A stretch of 64,000 nt of DNA from Acidobacteriota bacterium (lineage in GTDB: Bacteria; Acidobacteriota; Terriglobia; Bryobacterales; Bryobacteraceae). Both the position numbers and the translations under genes were made by a program. Below the pieces are notes generated by a model. It did not search any database and was not told the DNA's origin. It saw only the letters and a list, made by a program, of their open reading frames with translations. This document shows positions 18,164 through 25,695 of this stretch, piece by piece; within the stretch, counting starts at the first letter, position 1; every line of letters begins with the position of its first letter. The DNA lies in NCBI GenBank assembly GCA_018268935.1, contig JAFDVS010000128.1, forward strand, positions 1-64,000, read 5' to 3'.

Positions 18164-19177
18164 ATGAAGCCATGGAGGAATGTTGTTTTCCTGTGCGCCG
18201 CCTTCTGGGTAGCGGCACCCGCTGCGGATAAGAAAGGCGCTAAAGAGGCACAATCGAATGCGGCGCCTGCCCGTGTGTCCATCGAACCGCGCGCTAAACC
18301 TGGCACCACCGAGCCTACCGAATCCCGCGGCCCGTCCAATATCCGCGTCGACAGCACCCTGGTGTTAATCAACGTCACCGTGACCGACCCGATGAACCGC
18401 TTTGTCACTGGACTCGACAAAGACTTTTTCCGTTTGTGGGAGGACAATAACGAGCAGACAATCGCGCAGTTTTCGAGTGAGGATGCGCCTTTGTCCGTCG
18501 GCCTGGTCTTCGATTCGAGCGGGTCCATGGGTAGCAAGCTTCACAAATCGCGCCAGGCGGCGGCCCAATTTTTCAAGACCGCGAACCCGGAAGACGAGTT
18601 CTTCCTCATCCAGTTTAATGACCGGGCCGAGTTGATGGTTCCCTTCACGCATAACACGGAAGAAATACAGAACCGGTTGACCTTTACCCAGGCCAAAGGG
18701 CGCACAGCGCTGCTCGATGCGGTGCATCTGGCCATCAACCACATGAAGAAGGGGAGGAACCCGCGCAAGGCGATTCTCATTCTCTCCGACGGCGGAGACA
18801 ACTCCAGCCGCTACACGGAGAGTGAAATTCGTAACATCGTGCGTGAGGCCGACGTCCAGATTTATGCAATGGGGATTTTTGAGCCAGCCGGAGGACGCGG
18901 GCGGACAGCGGAAGAGTTGTCCGGACCAGGACTGCTTACCGAGATTGCCGAACAAACCGGCGGGCGGCATTTCCCCATCGAGAACATTAACGAGCTTCCG
19001 GACGTTGCGGCAAAGATCGGTGTAGAGCTGAGGAACCAGTATGTGCTGGGCTATGCGCCTACCAATCTGACGCGGGACGGAAAATACCGGCGGGTGAAAG
19101 TGAAAGTGAATCAGCCGCGTGGATTCCCCACGCTACGCGCCTTCTGGCGATTGGGATACTATGCCCCTACTCAGTAA
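18164..19177 (+). CDS. VWFA-related secreted protein (Acidobacteria type)
   Basis: A 337-residue secreted protein. A signal peptide (about residues 1-20; MKPWRNVVFLCAAFWVAAPA) and a Lys/Ala/Pro-rich linker precede a domain with RVDSTLVLINVTVTDPMNRF and a von Willebrand factor A domain. The MIDAS metal site is DSSGSMGSK (about residues 120-128) with a later LSDGGDNSS. The end, RNQYVLGYAPTNLTRDGKYR, is characteristic of the Acidobacterial VWFA-related family. Its function is unknown; surface protein interaction is plausible. The start was chosen because GGAGGG (18151-18156) sits 7 bases upstream and the leader begins here. A TATACT hexamer at 18131-18136 could be a -10 element, without a matching -35. 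Confidence 0.87.
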   Translation: MKPWRNVVFLCAAFWVAAPAADKKGAKEAQSNAAPARVSIEPRAKPGTTEPTESRGPSNIRVDSTLVLINVTVTDPMNRFVTGLDKDFFRLWEDNNEQTIAQFSSEDAPLSVGLVFDSSGSMGSKLHKSRQAAAQFFKTANPEDEFFLIQFNDRAELMVPFTHNTEEIQNRLTFTQAKGRTALLDAVHLAINHMKKGRNPRKAILILSDGGDNSSRYTESEIRNIVREADVQIYAMGIFEPAGGRGRTAEELSGPGLLTEIAEQTGGRHFPIENINELPDVAAKIGVELRNQYVLGYAPTNLTRDGKYRRVKVKVNQPRGFPTLRAFWRLGYYAPTQ

Positions 19178-20087
19178 ACTCGCGGCTGTCGCCGCCCTCG
19201 GCGGTGTGCTCCTGGCTCAGGAAGCCCCCACTTTCACGTCGGACACGCGCCTTGTGGTTCTTCACGCCAGCGTCGTCGATAAGAACGGGAATCTTCTGAC
19301 GAAGCTGCCGAAGGAAGCTTTCAAGGTTTACGAGAACAACGTTGAACAGCAGATCCGGCAGTTTCTGCGCGAGGACGTAGCCGTTTCGATGGGTCTTGTG
19401 ATTGACAACAGCGGCAGTATGCGGGACAAGCGCCAGAAAGTGGAAGCCGCTGCCCTAGCGCTGGTGAAAGCCTCCAATCGCAACGATGAAGTGTTCATTG
19501 TCAACTTCAATGACGATGCCTTCCTGGATGTTCCGTTCACCAATGACGTGAAGAAGATGGAGGAGGGGCTCACGAGGATTGATGCGCGCGGCGGCACTGC
19601 CATGCGCGATGCGCTCAGCATGTCGCTTGATGAGGTTAAGGATAAGGGCAAGCGCTACAAGAAGGTCCTGCTGGTGGTTACCGACGGTAACGACAACACG
19701 AGCATGATCACGCTGGAGAAGCTGCTCGAAAAAGCTCATCGCGCCGAGGTGCTCATCTATGCAATCGGATTGTTGAACGAAGAAGAACGCCGCGAGGCAG
19801 CCAAAGCGAAGCGGGCCCTTACCGCCCTGGCCAATGCCTCCGGCGGCATTGCCTTCTTCCCGAAAGAACTGGCTGAGGTAGAAAAGATCGCTCTTGATGT
19901 GGCGAACGAAATCCGCAACCAGTTCATGATCTCCTACTCGCCGACCAACTCGGCCAACGACGGGACGTTCCGGCAGATTAAGGTGACGGTGAACACTGCG
20001 GGCAAGCCCACAGTGCGTACGCGCACCGGTTACTACGCCACACCACCGCCCAAGCCCGGCGCGAAGCTCTCCCAATCTCTGCGGTGA
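19161..20087 (+). CDS. VWFA-related secreted protein, second paralogue
   Basis: A 308-residue paralogue of the preceding gene. A signal peptide (MPLLSKLAAVAALGGVLLAQ) is followed by the same VWFA-related layout. It has LVVLHASVVDKNGNLLTKL, a MIDAS site DNSGSMRDK (about residues 85-93), VTDGNDNTS and the closing phrase RNQFMISYSPTNSANDG. The ATG at 19161 lies inside the end of the first VWFA gene (17-base overlap), so the two are translationally coupled and probably act together. A Pro/Lys tail follows the domain. The stop overlaps the next start as GTGA. Confidence 0.87.
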   Translation: MPLLSKLAAVAALGGVLLAQEAPTFTSDTRLVVLHASVVDKNGNLLTKLPKEAFKVYENNVEQQIRQFLREDVAVSMGLVIDNSGSMRDKRQKVEAAALALVKASNRNDEVFIVNFNDDAFLDVPFTNDVKKMEEGLTRIDARGGTAMRDALSMSLDEVKDKGKRYKKVLLVVTDGNDNTSMITLEKLLEKAHRAEVLIYAIGLLNEEERREAAKAKRALTALANASGGIAFFPKELAEVEKIALDVANEIRNQFMISYSPTNSANDGTFRQIKVTVNTAGKPTVRTRTGYYATPPPKPGAKLSQSLR

Positions 20088-20293
20088 TTGAATACCTCTG
20101 GAAAGCGTCGCGAGGCTACCGGCTGATGCCGTGGCGCAGCCCTTATCTTCGCTGGCGGATGGAAACCTATTGGGGCCTTCACGCCGAAGAGATCACGGCG
20201 GGCCAGTTCTGGTCTTTCCTGTGGCAGCATCGGGCTGAGATGCTGCGCTTTTTGGAATGGGCCGAGCGGATGGATGGGGCGGCGCGGCACTGA
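20084..20293 (+). CDS. Small protein of unknown function coupled to the VWFA genes
   Basis: A 69-residue protein rich in aromatic and basic residues (start MIEYLWKASRGYRLMPWRSP), with no signal peptide and no long hydrophobic helix. The GTG start at 20084 overlaps the previous TGA as GTGA, which supports real translation. Twelve of its 69 residues are Trp, Tyr or Phe (17 percent), mostly in short basic-aromatic clusters such as LRWRMETYWGLH. That suggests a peripheral membrane or nucleic-acid surface role, but this is a guess. I do not recognise a named family. Confidence 0.65.
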   Translation: MIEYLWKASRGYRLMPWRSPYLRWRMETYWGLHAEEITAGQFWSFLWQHRAEMLRFLEWAERMDGAARH

Positions 20294-20346
20294 TTCTTCC
20301 CGTAACAAAGGACTCCCACCCGCTGTCTTCTTGGTGGAGGTGCCCG

Positions 20347-20514
20347 ATGCTACATTACTCGCTTGTTTTCCTGCTGATTGCGCTGGTGGCGGCGTTCCTG
20401 GGCTTTTCCGGGCTTGCCGGTATGGCTGCGGGAATCGCAAAGATCCTGTTCTTTGTGTTCCTCGTCGTCTTCCTTATTTCGTTCGTGATGCGCGGCGGCA
20501 AGACGATTCCCTAG
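20347..20514 (+). CDS. DUF1328-type small membrane protein (YtjA-like)
   Basis: A 55-residue integral membrane protein with two hydrophobic segments: LVFLLIALVAAFLGFSG, then a Gly/Ala stretch, then ILFFVFLVVFLISFVM. The GLAGMAAGIAKILFFVFLVVF phrase is typical of the DUF1328/YtjA family of tiny, widespread inner-membrane proteins often linked to stress. The start is the ATG at 20347, because GGAGG precedes it by 7 bases (20335-20339). The 53-base gap after the 69-residue gene suggests the same transcript. Confidence 0.82.
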   Translation: MLHYSLVFLLIALVAAFLGFSGLAGMAAGIAKILFFVFLVVFLISFVMRGGKTIP

Positions 20515-20542
20515 CCGGCGCGGGCGCACTAACTGCGCCGGC
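20514..20542. terminator. GC-rich hairpin between converging genes, no T-run
   Basis: GCCGGCGC (20514-20521) pairs perfectly with GCGCCGGC (20535-20542) around a 13-base loop. It covers the stop of the DUF1328 gene and the end of the minus-strand AAA+ gene. There is no T-tract on either strand, so intrinsic termination is uncertain; it may only block read-through or processing. Confidence 0.35.
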
Positions 20543-21713
20543 TTGACCGCACATTCACTGCCGGGCGCGGGGGTTCCACAGATGCTGCGTTGGAGAGAGC
20601 CTGGTTGAGGTTCAACAACGAGGAGTCCATGAGGTCAGCCATGGCCTGCATGGGCAGACCTTCCGCGTCCTTGTAGAACACCATCTGGCCGCTGGCCGGA
20701 TCGTATTCGACACGAAGCCAGTCTCCACGCCGGACCTGATCGGTGGCTATGAGGTTCGACATTGGCTGGACAATCAATCGTTCGATGGCTCGTTTCAGGT
20801 GCCGGGCGCCATATTTGGCGTCCGTGCCTTCTTTGAGCAAGTACTCCTTCGCACCTTGCGAGGCGGTGAACACGAAGGGGTTCTCCGAAACATTGTTCAA
20901 CACGCGCTGCTGCACCATTCCCAGCTCAATCTCCAGGATCTTGCGCAGTTCGTCTTCTCCCAATGGCTTGAAGACCACGATCTTGTCGAGCCGGTTCATG
21001 AACTCTGGTGTAAACTTGCGGCGTGCCGCTTCGACACCGGCTTTGGAGATTTTGGCGTTGATTTTGTCGTCGATGACACAAGGCTTGGCCGAGGCTATCT
21101 GGCTCACCGCCTGGAACCCGAGCCGAGGAGCGAGCATGGCGCTCATCTCCGAGGCTCCGAGGTTTGAGGTCATGAAGATCATGGCCTTCGAGAAATCCAC
21201 CCGCCGGTTGTCCCCCAGGGTTAGAGTGGCTTTGTCGAGGATTCCCAGAAGGAGATTCCACAGCGCATCGCTGGCTTTCTCGATTTCGTCGAAGAGCACA
21301 AAGCTGATCTTGCAGGCGTCGGTGTGATAGAGGTTGAGGACTTCCTGGGACAAGAGGGGATGTGTTTCGCGATGCCCCAGGTATCCGGGAGGCGAGCCGA
21401 TCAGTTTGGCGATCTCGTGCGAGTGCTGGAACTCCGCACAGTCGATCTTGATCACTGCGCGGGGATTTCCGACGAGGCTTTCGGCTGTCGCTTCCACGAT
21501 CCGTGTCTTCCCTGATCCAGTTGGGCCGAGAAAGAGGAAATTCCCAATCGGGCGGCCGGGGGGGGTCATGGCCGTGAGATAGAGCTGGTAGATATTGACA
21601 ATCTGATCGATCGCTTCCTTCTGGCCCACGATATATTGCCGCAGACGGCGATCTAACGATTCCGCTTCGCGCCCCGTACGGGAGGCGTCCAGCGGGATAC
21701 CTAAACGAGTCAT
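20529..21713 (-). CDS. Single-ring Clp-type AAA+ unfoldase (ClpA/ClpB D2-like)
   Basis: A 394-residue AAA+ ATPase equivalent to the second ring of ClpA/ClpB plus the D2-small domain, without N-domain, D1 or ClpX zinc finger. It has Walker A GPTGSGKT (63-70), an aromatic pore loop GSPPGYLGH (Tyr111), Walker B VLFDEIEK (Asp142, Glu143), sensor 1 in MTSNLG (Asn184), an arginine finger in FMNRLD (Arg241) and sensor 2 in GARHLKRAIER (Arg304). RLGF (LGF 198-200) lies where ClpA has its ClpP-binding tripeptide. The start at 21713 has GAGGAG 8 bases upstream. A GTG at 21860, with AAGAGG 6 bases upstream and only 18 bases after the SDR stop, would add 49 Arg/Gly-rich residues. It is downstream of the SDR gene on the same strand. 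Confidence 0.85.
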   Translation of the reverse strand: MTRLGIPLDASRTGREAESLDRRLRQYIVGQKEAIDQIVNIYQLYLTAMTPPGRPIGNFLFLGPTGSGKTRIVEATAESLVGNPRAVIKIDCAEFQHSHEIAKLIGSPPGYLGHRETHPLLSQEVLNLYHTDACKISFVLFDEIEKASDALWNLLLGILDKATLTLGDNRRVDFSKAMIFMTSNLGASEMSAMLAPRLGFQAVSQIASAKPCVIDDKINAKISKAGVEAARRKFTPEFMNRLDKIVVFKPLGEDELRKILEIELGMVQQRVLNNVSENPFVFTASQGAKEYLLKEGTDAKYGARHLKRAIERLIVQPMSNLIATDQVRRGDWLRVEYDPASGQMVFYKDAEGLPMQAMADLMDSSLLNLNQALSNAASVEPPRPAVNVRSSRRS

Positions 21714-21878
21714 ACTTCCATCTCCTCTTTTGGCCTGTGGGATCGAAGGAACTTTCCCCGCAACGGGTTCCATGGCTGGGCTTGATCTGCGCCAACCGCC
21801 TCCTAGCGCTTCTCTGAGCAACCTGACTTCCAATCCTCGACCGCGCTCTTTCGTATCCACTCCAATCCTCTTTTCTTG

Positions 21879-22625
21879 TTACGACTTACCCGGTTTCGAC
21901 GGGCGTATTTCGACCCTGCTGACCATGGTTCGTTCAGGCATTTCCAGAACGGCCCGTACCACTTCGGCCACATCTTCGGGCTGAATTTTCCAATCTGCTA
22001 CCCCGTGTGTCCCGGAAAACCCGGTAGACACACTCCCAGGCATCACCGTGCAGACGCGGACGTTGTCATTGCGGTGATCGAGCATCAACGCTTCGGTAAA
22101 GCCGTTGAGGCCAAACTTGCTTGCGTTGTACGCGGCTCCGCCGGCAAAGGCATTGCGTCCAGCCAGGCTGGAAATGTTCACTACGAAACCTCCACGACCT
22201 TTGCGGAAGCGCTCTAAGGCGAGGTGACAGAAATGGAACACACTTGTGAGATTGGTGTCCATAGTCATCTGCCAATCCTCCGGGCTCAGATCCGCGACAG
22301 ATCGAAACACCCCGACTCCGGCGTTGTTGACCAGAATGTTCAGGCTGCCCAATGTATCGTCCGCATAGGTGAAAAACTTTCGTACTTGCTCAAGATCTGT
22401 TACATCGCAGGCCATGCCTACGATTTTTGCCTTAGCCTCTCCCCGCACTTGTTGGGAGAGATCTTCTACCGCTTTGCGGAGGGTATCTTCATTGCGGCCA
22501 CAGATAGCCACATCCACACCGCAATTCAATAATGTGTGAGCGATTGCGCGGCCGATGCCACGCGATCCCCCGGTGACCATCGCTTTCTGACCCGCAAGCG
22601 GGCTGAACCGGCTGAGTTTTTCCAT
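21879..22625 (-). CDS. Short-chain dehydrogenase/reductase
   Basis: A 248-residue classical SDR, probably NADP(H)-dependent. The Rossmann motif is TGGSRGIGRA (about residues 18-27), with DVTD for the adenine pocket, NNAGVGVFRS, catalytic Ser in VVNISSLAG and YxxxK in YNASKFG. The SRG sequence after TGG favours NADPH. The length matches FabG-like enzymes, but no acyl-carrier context is present, so the substrate is unknown. The start is MEKLSRF at 22625; the long open frame upstream is not plausible protein. It is divergent from hemX, with 85 bases between starts, and may be co-transcribed with the AAA+ gene. Confidence 0.86.
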   Translation of the reverse strand: MEKLSRFSPLAGQKAMVTGGSRGIGRAIAHTLLNCGVDVAICGRNEDTLRKAVEDLSQQVRGEAKAKIVGMACDVTDLEQVRKFFTYADDTLGSLNILVNNAGVGVFRSVADLSPEDWQMTMDTNLTSVFHFCHLALERFRKGRGGFVVNISSLAGRNAFAGGAAYNASKFGLNGFTEALMLDHRNDNVRVCTVMPGSVSTGFSGTHGVADWKIQPEDVAEVVRAVLEMPERTMVSRVEIRPSKPGKS

Positions 22626-22710
22626 AGCCTGTATGCTACGCGAGGAACCCGGTGCACCCGCAACTCCAATCTCGCGGCCCCGATGGCTACAATGAAAGAG
22701 AACGGGCCGG

Positions 22711-23532
22711 ATGCACGAATCAAGCGTTTTTTGGCTGCGAGTCGCCGCCGCACTATATTCCGTCGGCTTATTGCACGCGTTGGCTACGCTGTTCGGGCGT
22801 ACCACGTCTCTGCTCCGGCCGGCGTTGTCTGCGTTTGTGGCGGGCGTTCTCTTGCACATGGTTTCGCTCGTCGAATTGATCCGCGCTAGCGGCACTCTTC
22901 CCTTAGCAAACTTTTATCAGTCCGTTTCCGTCTGCGCGTTTTTCATTGCGCTTGTTTTTCTCTTCGTCTGGAGGAAGTATCAATTTGCGCCGTTGAGCGT
23001 GTTTCTTTTTCCCCTTGTGTTTGTAATGACTTTGGTTGGCGCCATGCAATTGCCAGTGGCGGGATGGACGAGCGCGGGGCTGCGTGAAGGGTGGCTGGCC
23101 ACGCACGTTCTGGCCGTTTTGAGCGGTTACGCGTCGCTGCTGCTCACGGCAGGTGCATCTCTGTTCTACCTGGTAAGGGAGAATCAACTAAAGACGAAAC
23201 GGCCTGGCGCGCTCTTCGACCACCTGCCTCCACTTGGCACGCTCGACTCCATCATCACGCGCTCGCTATCGATTTCCTTTGTTCTGATGACCGCCGGAGT
23301 AGTTGCCGGCATTACCTGGGCGTTCATTGAGTCCGGCACACGCTGGGTAGGAGACGCCCGCATCCATGTGGCCCTTATCACCTGGATTCTCGCTCTTGGG
23401 GCAGTTTTTCTGCGGACGGTTTCCGGGTGGCGAGGGCGCAAGGCGGCGCTGCTGTGTCTGGTACTGATGGGCTGCGCGGCGATGACCTGGGCTGCCCACG
23501 TCGGGCTGCGCCCTGTGCTGGAAGCCAAATGA
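22711..23532 (+). CDS. hemX: CcsA/HemX-type membrane protein
   Basis: A 273-residue polytopic inner-membrane protein with about eight hydrophobic helices. It belongs to the cytochrome c assembly (CcsA/CcmC-like) superfamily. A heme-handling WxxxxH-like segment is replaced here by GWLATHVLAVLSGYASLLL, with conserved His in ATHVL and RIHVALITWI. Its position directly before hemA is the classic place of HemX, which in Bacillus lowers the level of glutamyl-tRNA reductase. Either a HemX-like regulatory role or cytochrome c maturation is possible. Its stop overlaps the hemA start as ATGA. A TACAAT hexamer at 22688-22693 may be its -10 element, with a poor -35. Confidence 0.8.
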   Translation: MHESSVFWLRVAAALYSVGLLHALATLFGRTTSLLRPALSAFVAGVLLHMVSLVELIRASGTLPLANFYQSVSVCAFFIALVFLFVWRKYQFAPLSVFLFPLVFVMTLVGAMQLPVAGWTSAGLREGWLATHVLAVLSGYASLLLTAGASLFYLVRENQLKTKRPGALFDHLPPLGTLDSIITRSLSISFVLMTAGVVAGITWAFIESGTRWVGDARIHVALITWILALGAVFLRTVSGWRGRKAALLCLVLMGCAAMTWAAHVGLRPVLEAK

Positions 23533-24791
23533 GATTCCACATCACAGGGCTGAATCATCGCACGGCCCCGGTCGAGGTCCGCGAGCGGCTCGCCTTCCCC
23601 GCTACGGGAATCGAAGCGGCGCTAAACGAATTGATTCGCCAGGGCGGGGTTCGGGAGGGACTGATCCTTTCCACCTGCAACCGCGTGGAGGTTGCAGTGT
23701 CGCTCGATGACGGCGATGCGGCATCTGTAGTCGAGGAGTTCTTTGAACACTCGCGCCACATGGCTCGTGGCGATCTGTCTCCACATCTGTATCACTATCA
23801 TGGGCGCGATGCGATCCGGCATCTGTTTCGCGTCGCAGCTTCGCTCGATTCCATGGTTGTCGGTGAACCGCAGATCCTTGGCCAACTCAAGGACGCGTAT
23901 ACGACGGCCAAGAACCTTGGCGCGGTTAGCGGCTTCCTGGACGGGCTCTGTGCCCGCGCTTTTTCTGTCGCCAAGCGGGTCCGCACGGAGACTGAAATCG
24001 GCTCCAGCGCGGTGAGCGTTTCCTATGCCGCCGTGGAACTGGCACGAGAGATCTTCGGCAAGCTTGATGGCCGGGCCATTCTGTTAATTGGCGCGGGAAA
24101 GATGTCGGAACTTGCGGCCCGCCACCTGCAGCGCGCCGGGGCGAATCGGATCCTGGTCACCAATCGCACCAGGGAACGCGCCGAACAGATGGCGCAGGTT
24201 TTTGAAGGGACGGTAGTTCCTTACGAGAATCTCGCTGCACCCCTGGCACAGGCAGACATCGTGATCACGTCATCCGGGGCGCCTCACTACATCCTCACGC
24301 GCGATTTGATGCGCAGTGTTCTTCACCAGCGCAAGAACCGGCCTATCTTCCTTATCGACATTGCTGTTCCTCGCAACATCGATCCCCAGATCAACAAACT
24401 CGACAACGTGTTTCTCTACGACATCGACGATCTTGGCAAGGTGGTAGAGCGGAATCGCGTGAACCGCATGGAAGAGGCCGCAGAGGCCGAGCGGATCATT
24501 GAGGAGGAAGTGGAAAAAATGCTCGCCCGGATGCGCGAGCGAGAAGTCACACCAACCATCGTCAGCCTGCAGGATCAGCTCGAACAGATCCGGCTGGCGG
24601 AAATTGACCGCGTCCGCGGCCGCCTGGGCTCGCTCTCCCCGCAGCAGGAAGAAGCCATCGACGCACTGACGAAAGGAATCCTGGGCAAGATCGCGCATGG
24701 ACCTATTGCCGAACTGCGCCGGCACGCCAGCAAAGGCGAGACCAGCGGCATCATCGACACGGTCCGGCGTATCTTCCGCCTCCCGGAATAA
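23529..24791 (+). CDS. hemA: Glutamyl-tRNA reductase
   Basis: A 420-residue cytoplasmic enzyme that reduces glutamyl-tRNA to glutamate-1-semialdehyde with NADPH, the first step of C5 tetrapyrrole synthesis. It has the N-terminal GLNHRTAPVEVRERL, the catalytic cysteine in LSTCNRVE (about residue 50), GEPQILGQLKDAY (about 115-127), the nucleotide fold LLIGAGKMSELAARHL, and the C-terminal dimerisation helices. The start MRFHITGLNHR is at 23529, inside the ATGA junction with hemX. hemC follows after 4 bases. hemL and hemB are not in the window. Confidence 0.96.
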   Translation: MRFHITGLNHRTAPVEVRERLAFPATGIEAALNELIRQGGVREGLILSTCNRVEVAVSLDDGDAASVVEEFFEHSRHMARGDLSPHLYHYHGRDAIRHLFRVAASLDSMVVGEPQILGQLKDAYTTAKNLGAVSGFLDGLCARAFSVAKRVRTETEIGSSAVSVSYAAVELAREIFGKLDGRAILLIGAGKMSELAARHLQRAGANRILVTNRTRERAEQMAQVFEGTVVPYENLAAPLAQADIVITSSGAPHYILTRDLMRSVLHQRKNRPIFLIDIAVPRNIDPQINKLDNVFLYDIDDLGKVVERNRVNRMEEAAEAERIIEEEVEKMLARMREREVTPTIVSLQDQLEQIRLAEIDRVRGRLGSLSPQQEEAIDALTKGILGKIAHGPIAELRRHASKGETSGIIDTVRRIFRLPE

Positions 24792-24795
24792 GGAA

Positions 24796-25695
24796 ATGCT
24801 CACCATTGGATCGCGCGGTTCTCAACTCGCCCTTTGGCAGGCCAATTGGGTCAAAGACCAACTCGCCCAACGCGGCACTGAATGCCGGATCGAGATCATT
24901 CACACAACCGGAGACAAGATCACCGACGTGCCCCTCTCGCAGGTGGGCAGCAAGGGTCTCTTCACGAAGGAGATCGAGGAAGCGCTGCTGGAGGAACGTA
25001 TCGACCTCGCGGTGCATTCGCTGAAGGACATGCCCACCGAGCTGCCGGAAGGCCTGGTGCTGGCCGGCATCCCCGTACGCGAGGATCCGCGAGATGCTTT
25101 GATCGGCTACAAACTGCGCGATCTGCCGCGTTACGCCAAGGTGGGGACGAGTTCGCTTCGACGCACAGCGCAACTGCGCGCACTGCGTTCTGATCTGGAA
25201 ATCGAATCCATCCGCGGAAACGTCGACACGCGGCTCCGCAAGCATGCGGAGAAGCAGTACGACGCCATCGTCCTGGCAGCGGCGGGGCTTCGCCGCCTGG
25301 GGCTTGCCGACCGGATCACCGAATACCTGGACCCCGAGCAGATGTGTCCGGCCGTGGGCCAGGGGGCGCTCGCCATCGAGACGCGCCACGACAAGGGACC
25401 CGGGTTTCAGGCCGCCCGCGCTCTCACCGACAATCGCACAGCCATTTGCGTGGCGGCCGAACGCGCCTTGCTCGAAGCACTTGGCGGAGGTTGCCAGGTG
25501 CCTCTCGGTGCTCATGCCCGCAAAGATAATCTGCTCCACATCCAGGCCGTGGTAGTCTCCCCGGACGGAACGAAAGTCGTGCGGCAGAAGACCACCGGCG
25601 ACCCGCGGCAGCCGGAGAAGCTCGGCGCGCGGTTGGCGCAGATGCTGCTTGATCACGGGGCAAAAGAGATCCTCAGCCAGGTTTACGAAAAATGA
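24796..25695 (+). CDS. hemC: Porphobilinogen deaminase (hydroxymethylbilane synthase)
   Basis: A 299-residue enzyme that joins four porphobilinogen molecules into hydroxymethylbilane. It shows TIGSRGSQLALWQA at the N-terminus, HSLKDMPTELPEG, SSLRRTAQL, RGNVDTRLRK, PAVGQGALAIE, and the dipyrromethane-attachment cysteine in LGGGCQVPLGAHA. All family landmarks and the usual length are present. The start at 24796 has AAGGAA just upstream. The TGA stop overlaps the next ATG as ATGA, so translation is coupled through the operon. Confidence 0.96.
   Translation: MLTIGSRGSQLALWQANWVKDQLAQRGTECRIEIIHTTGDKITDVPLSQVGSKGLFTKEIEEALLEERIDLAVHSLKDMPTELPEGLVLAGIPVREDPRDALIGYKLRDLPRYAKVGTSSLRRTAQLRALRSDLEIESIRGNVDTRLRKHAEKQYDAIVLAAAGLRRLGLADRITEYLDPEQMCPAVGQGALAIETRHDKGPGFQAARALTDNRTAICVAAERALLEALGGGCQVPLGAHARKDNLLHIQAVVVSPDGTKVVRQKTTGDPRQPEKLGARLAQMLLDHGAKEILSQVYEK

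Noticed and set aside
20514..20542. Strong bidirectional intrinsic terminator
   Set aside because: The stem is perfect, but neither strand has a T-tract, so it is listed only at low confidence.
22688..22693. TACAAT as a full promoter for hemX
   Set aside because: The -10 is good, but the hexamer 17 bases upstream matches the -35 consensus at only two or three positions.
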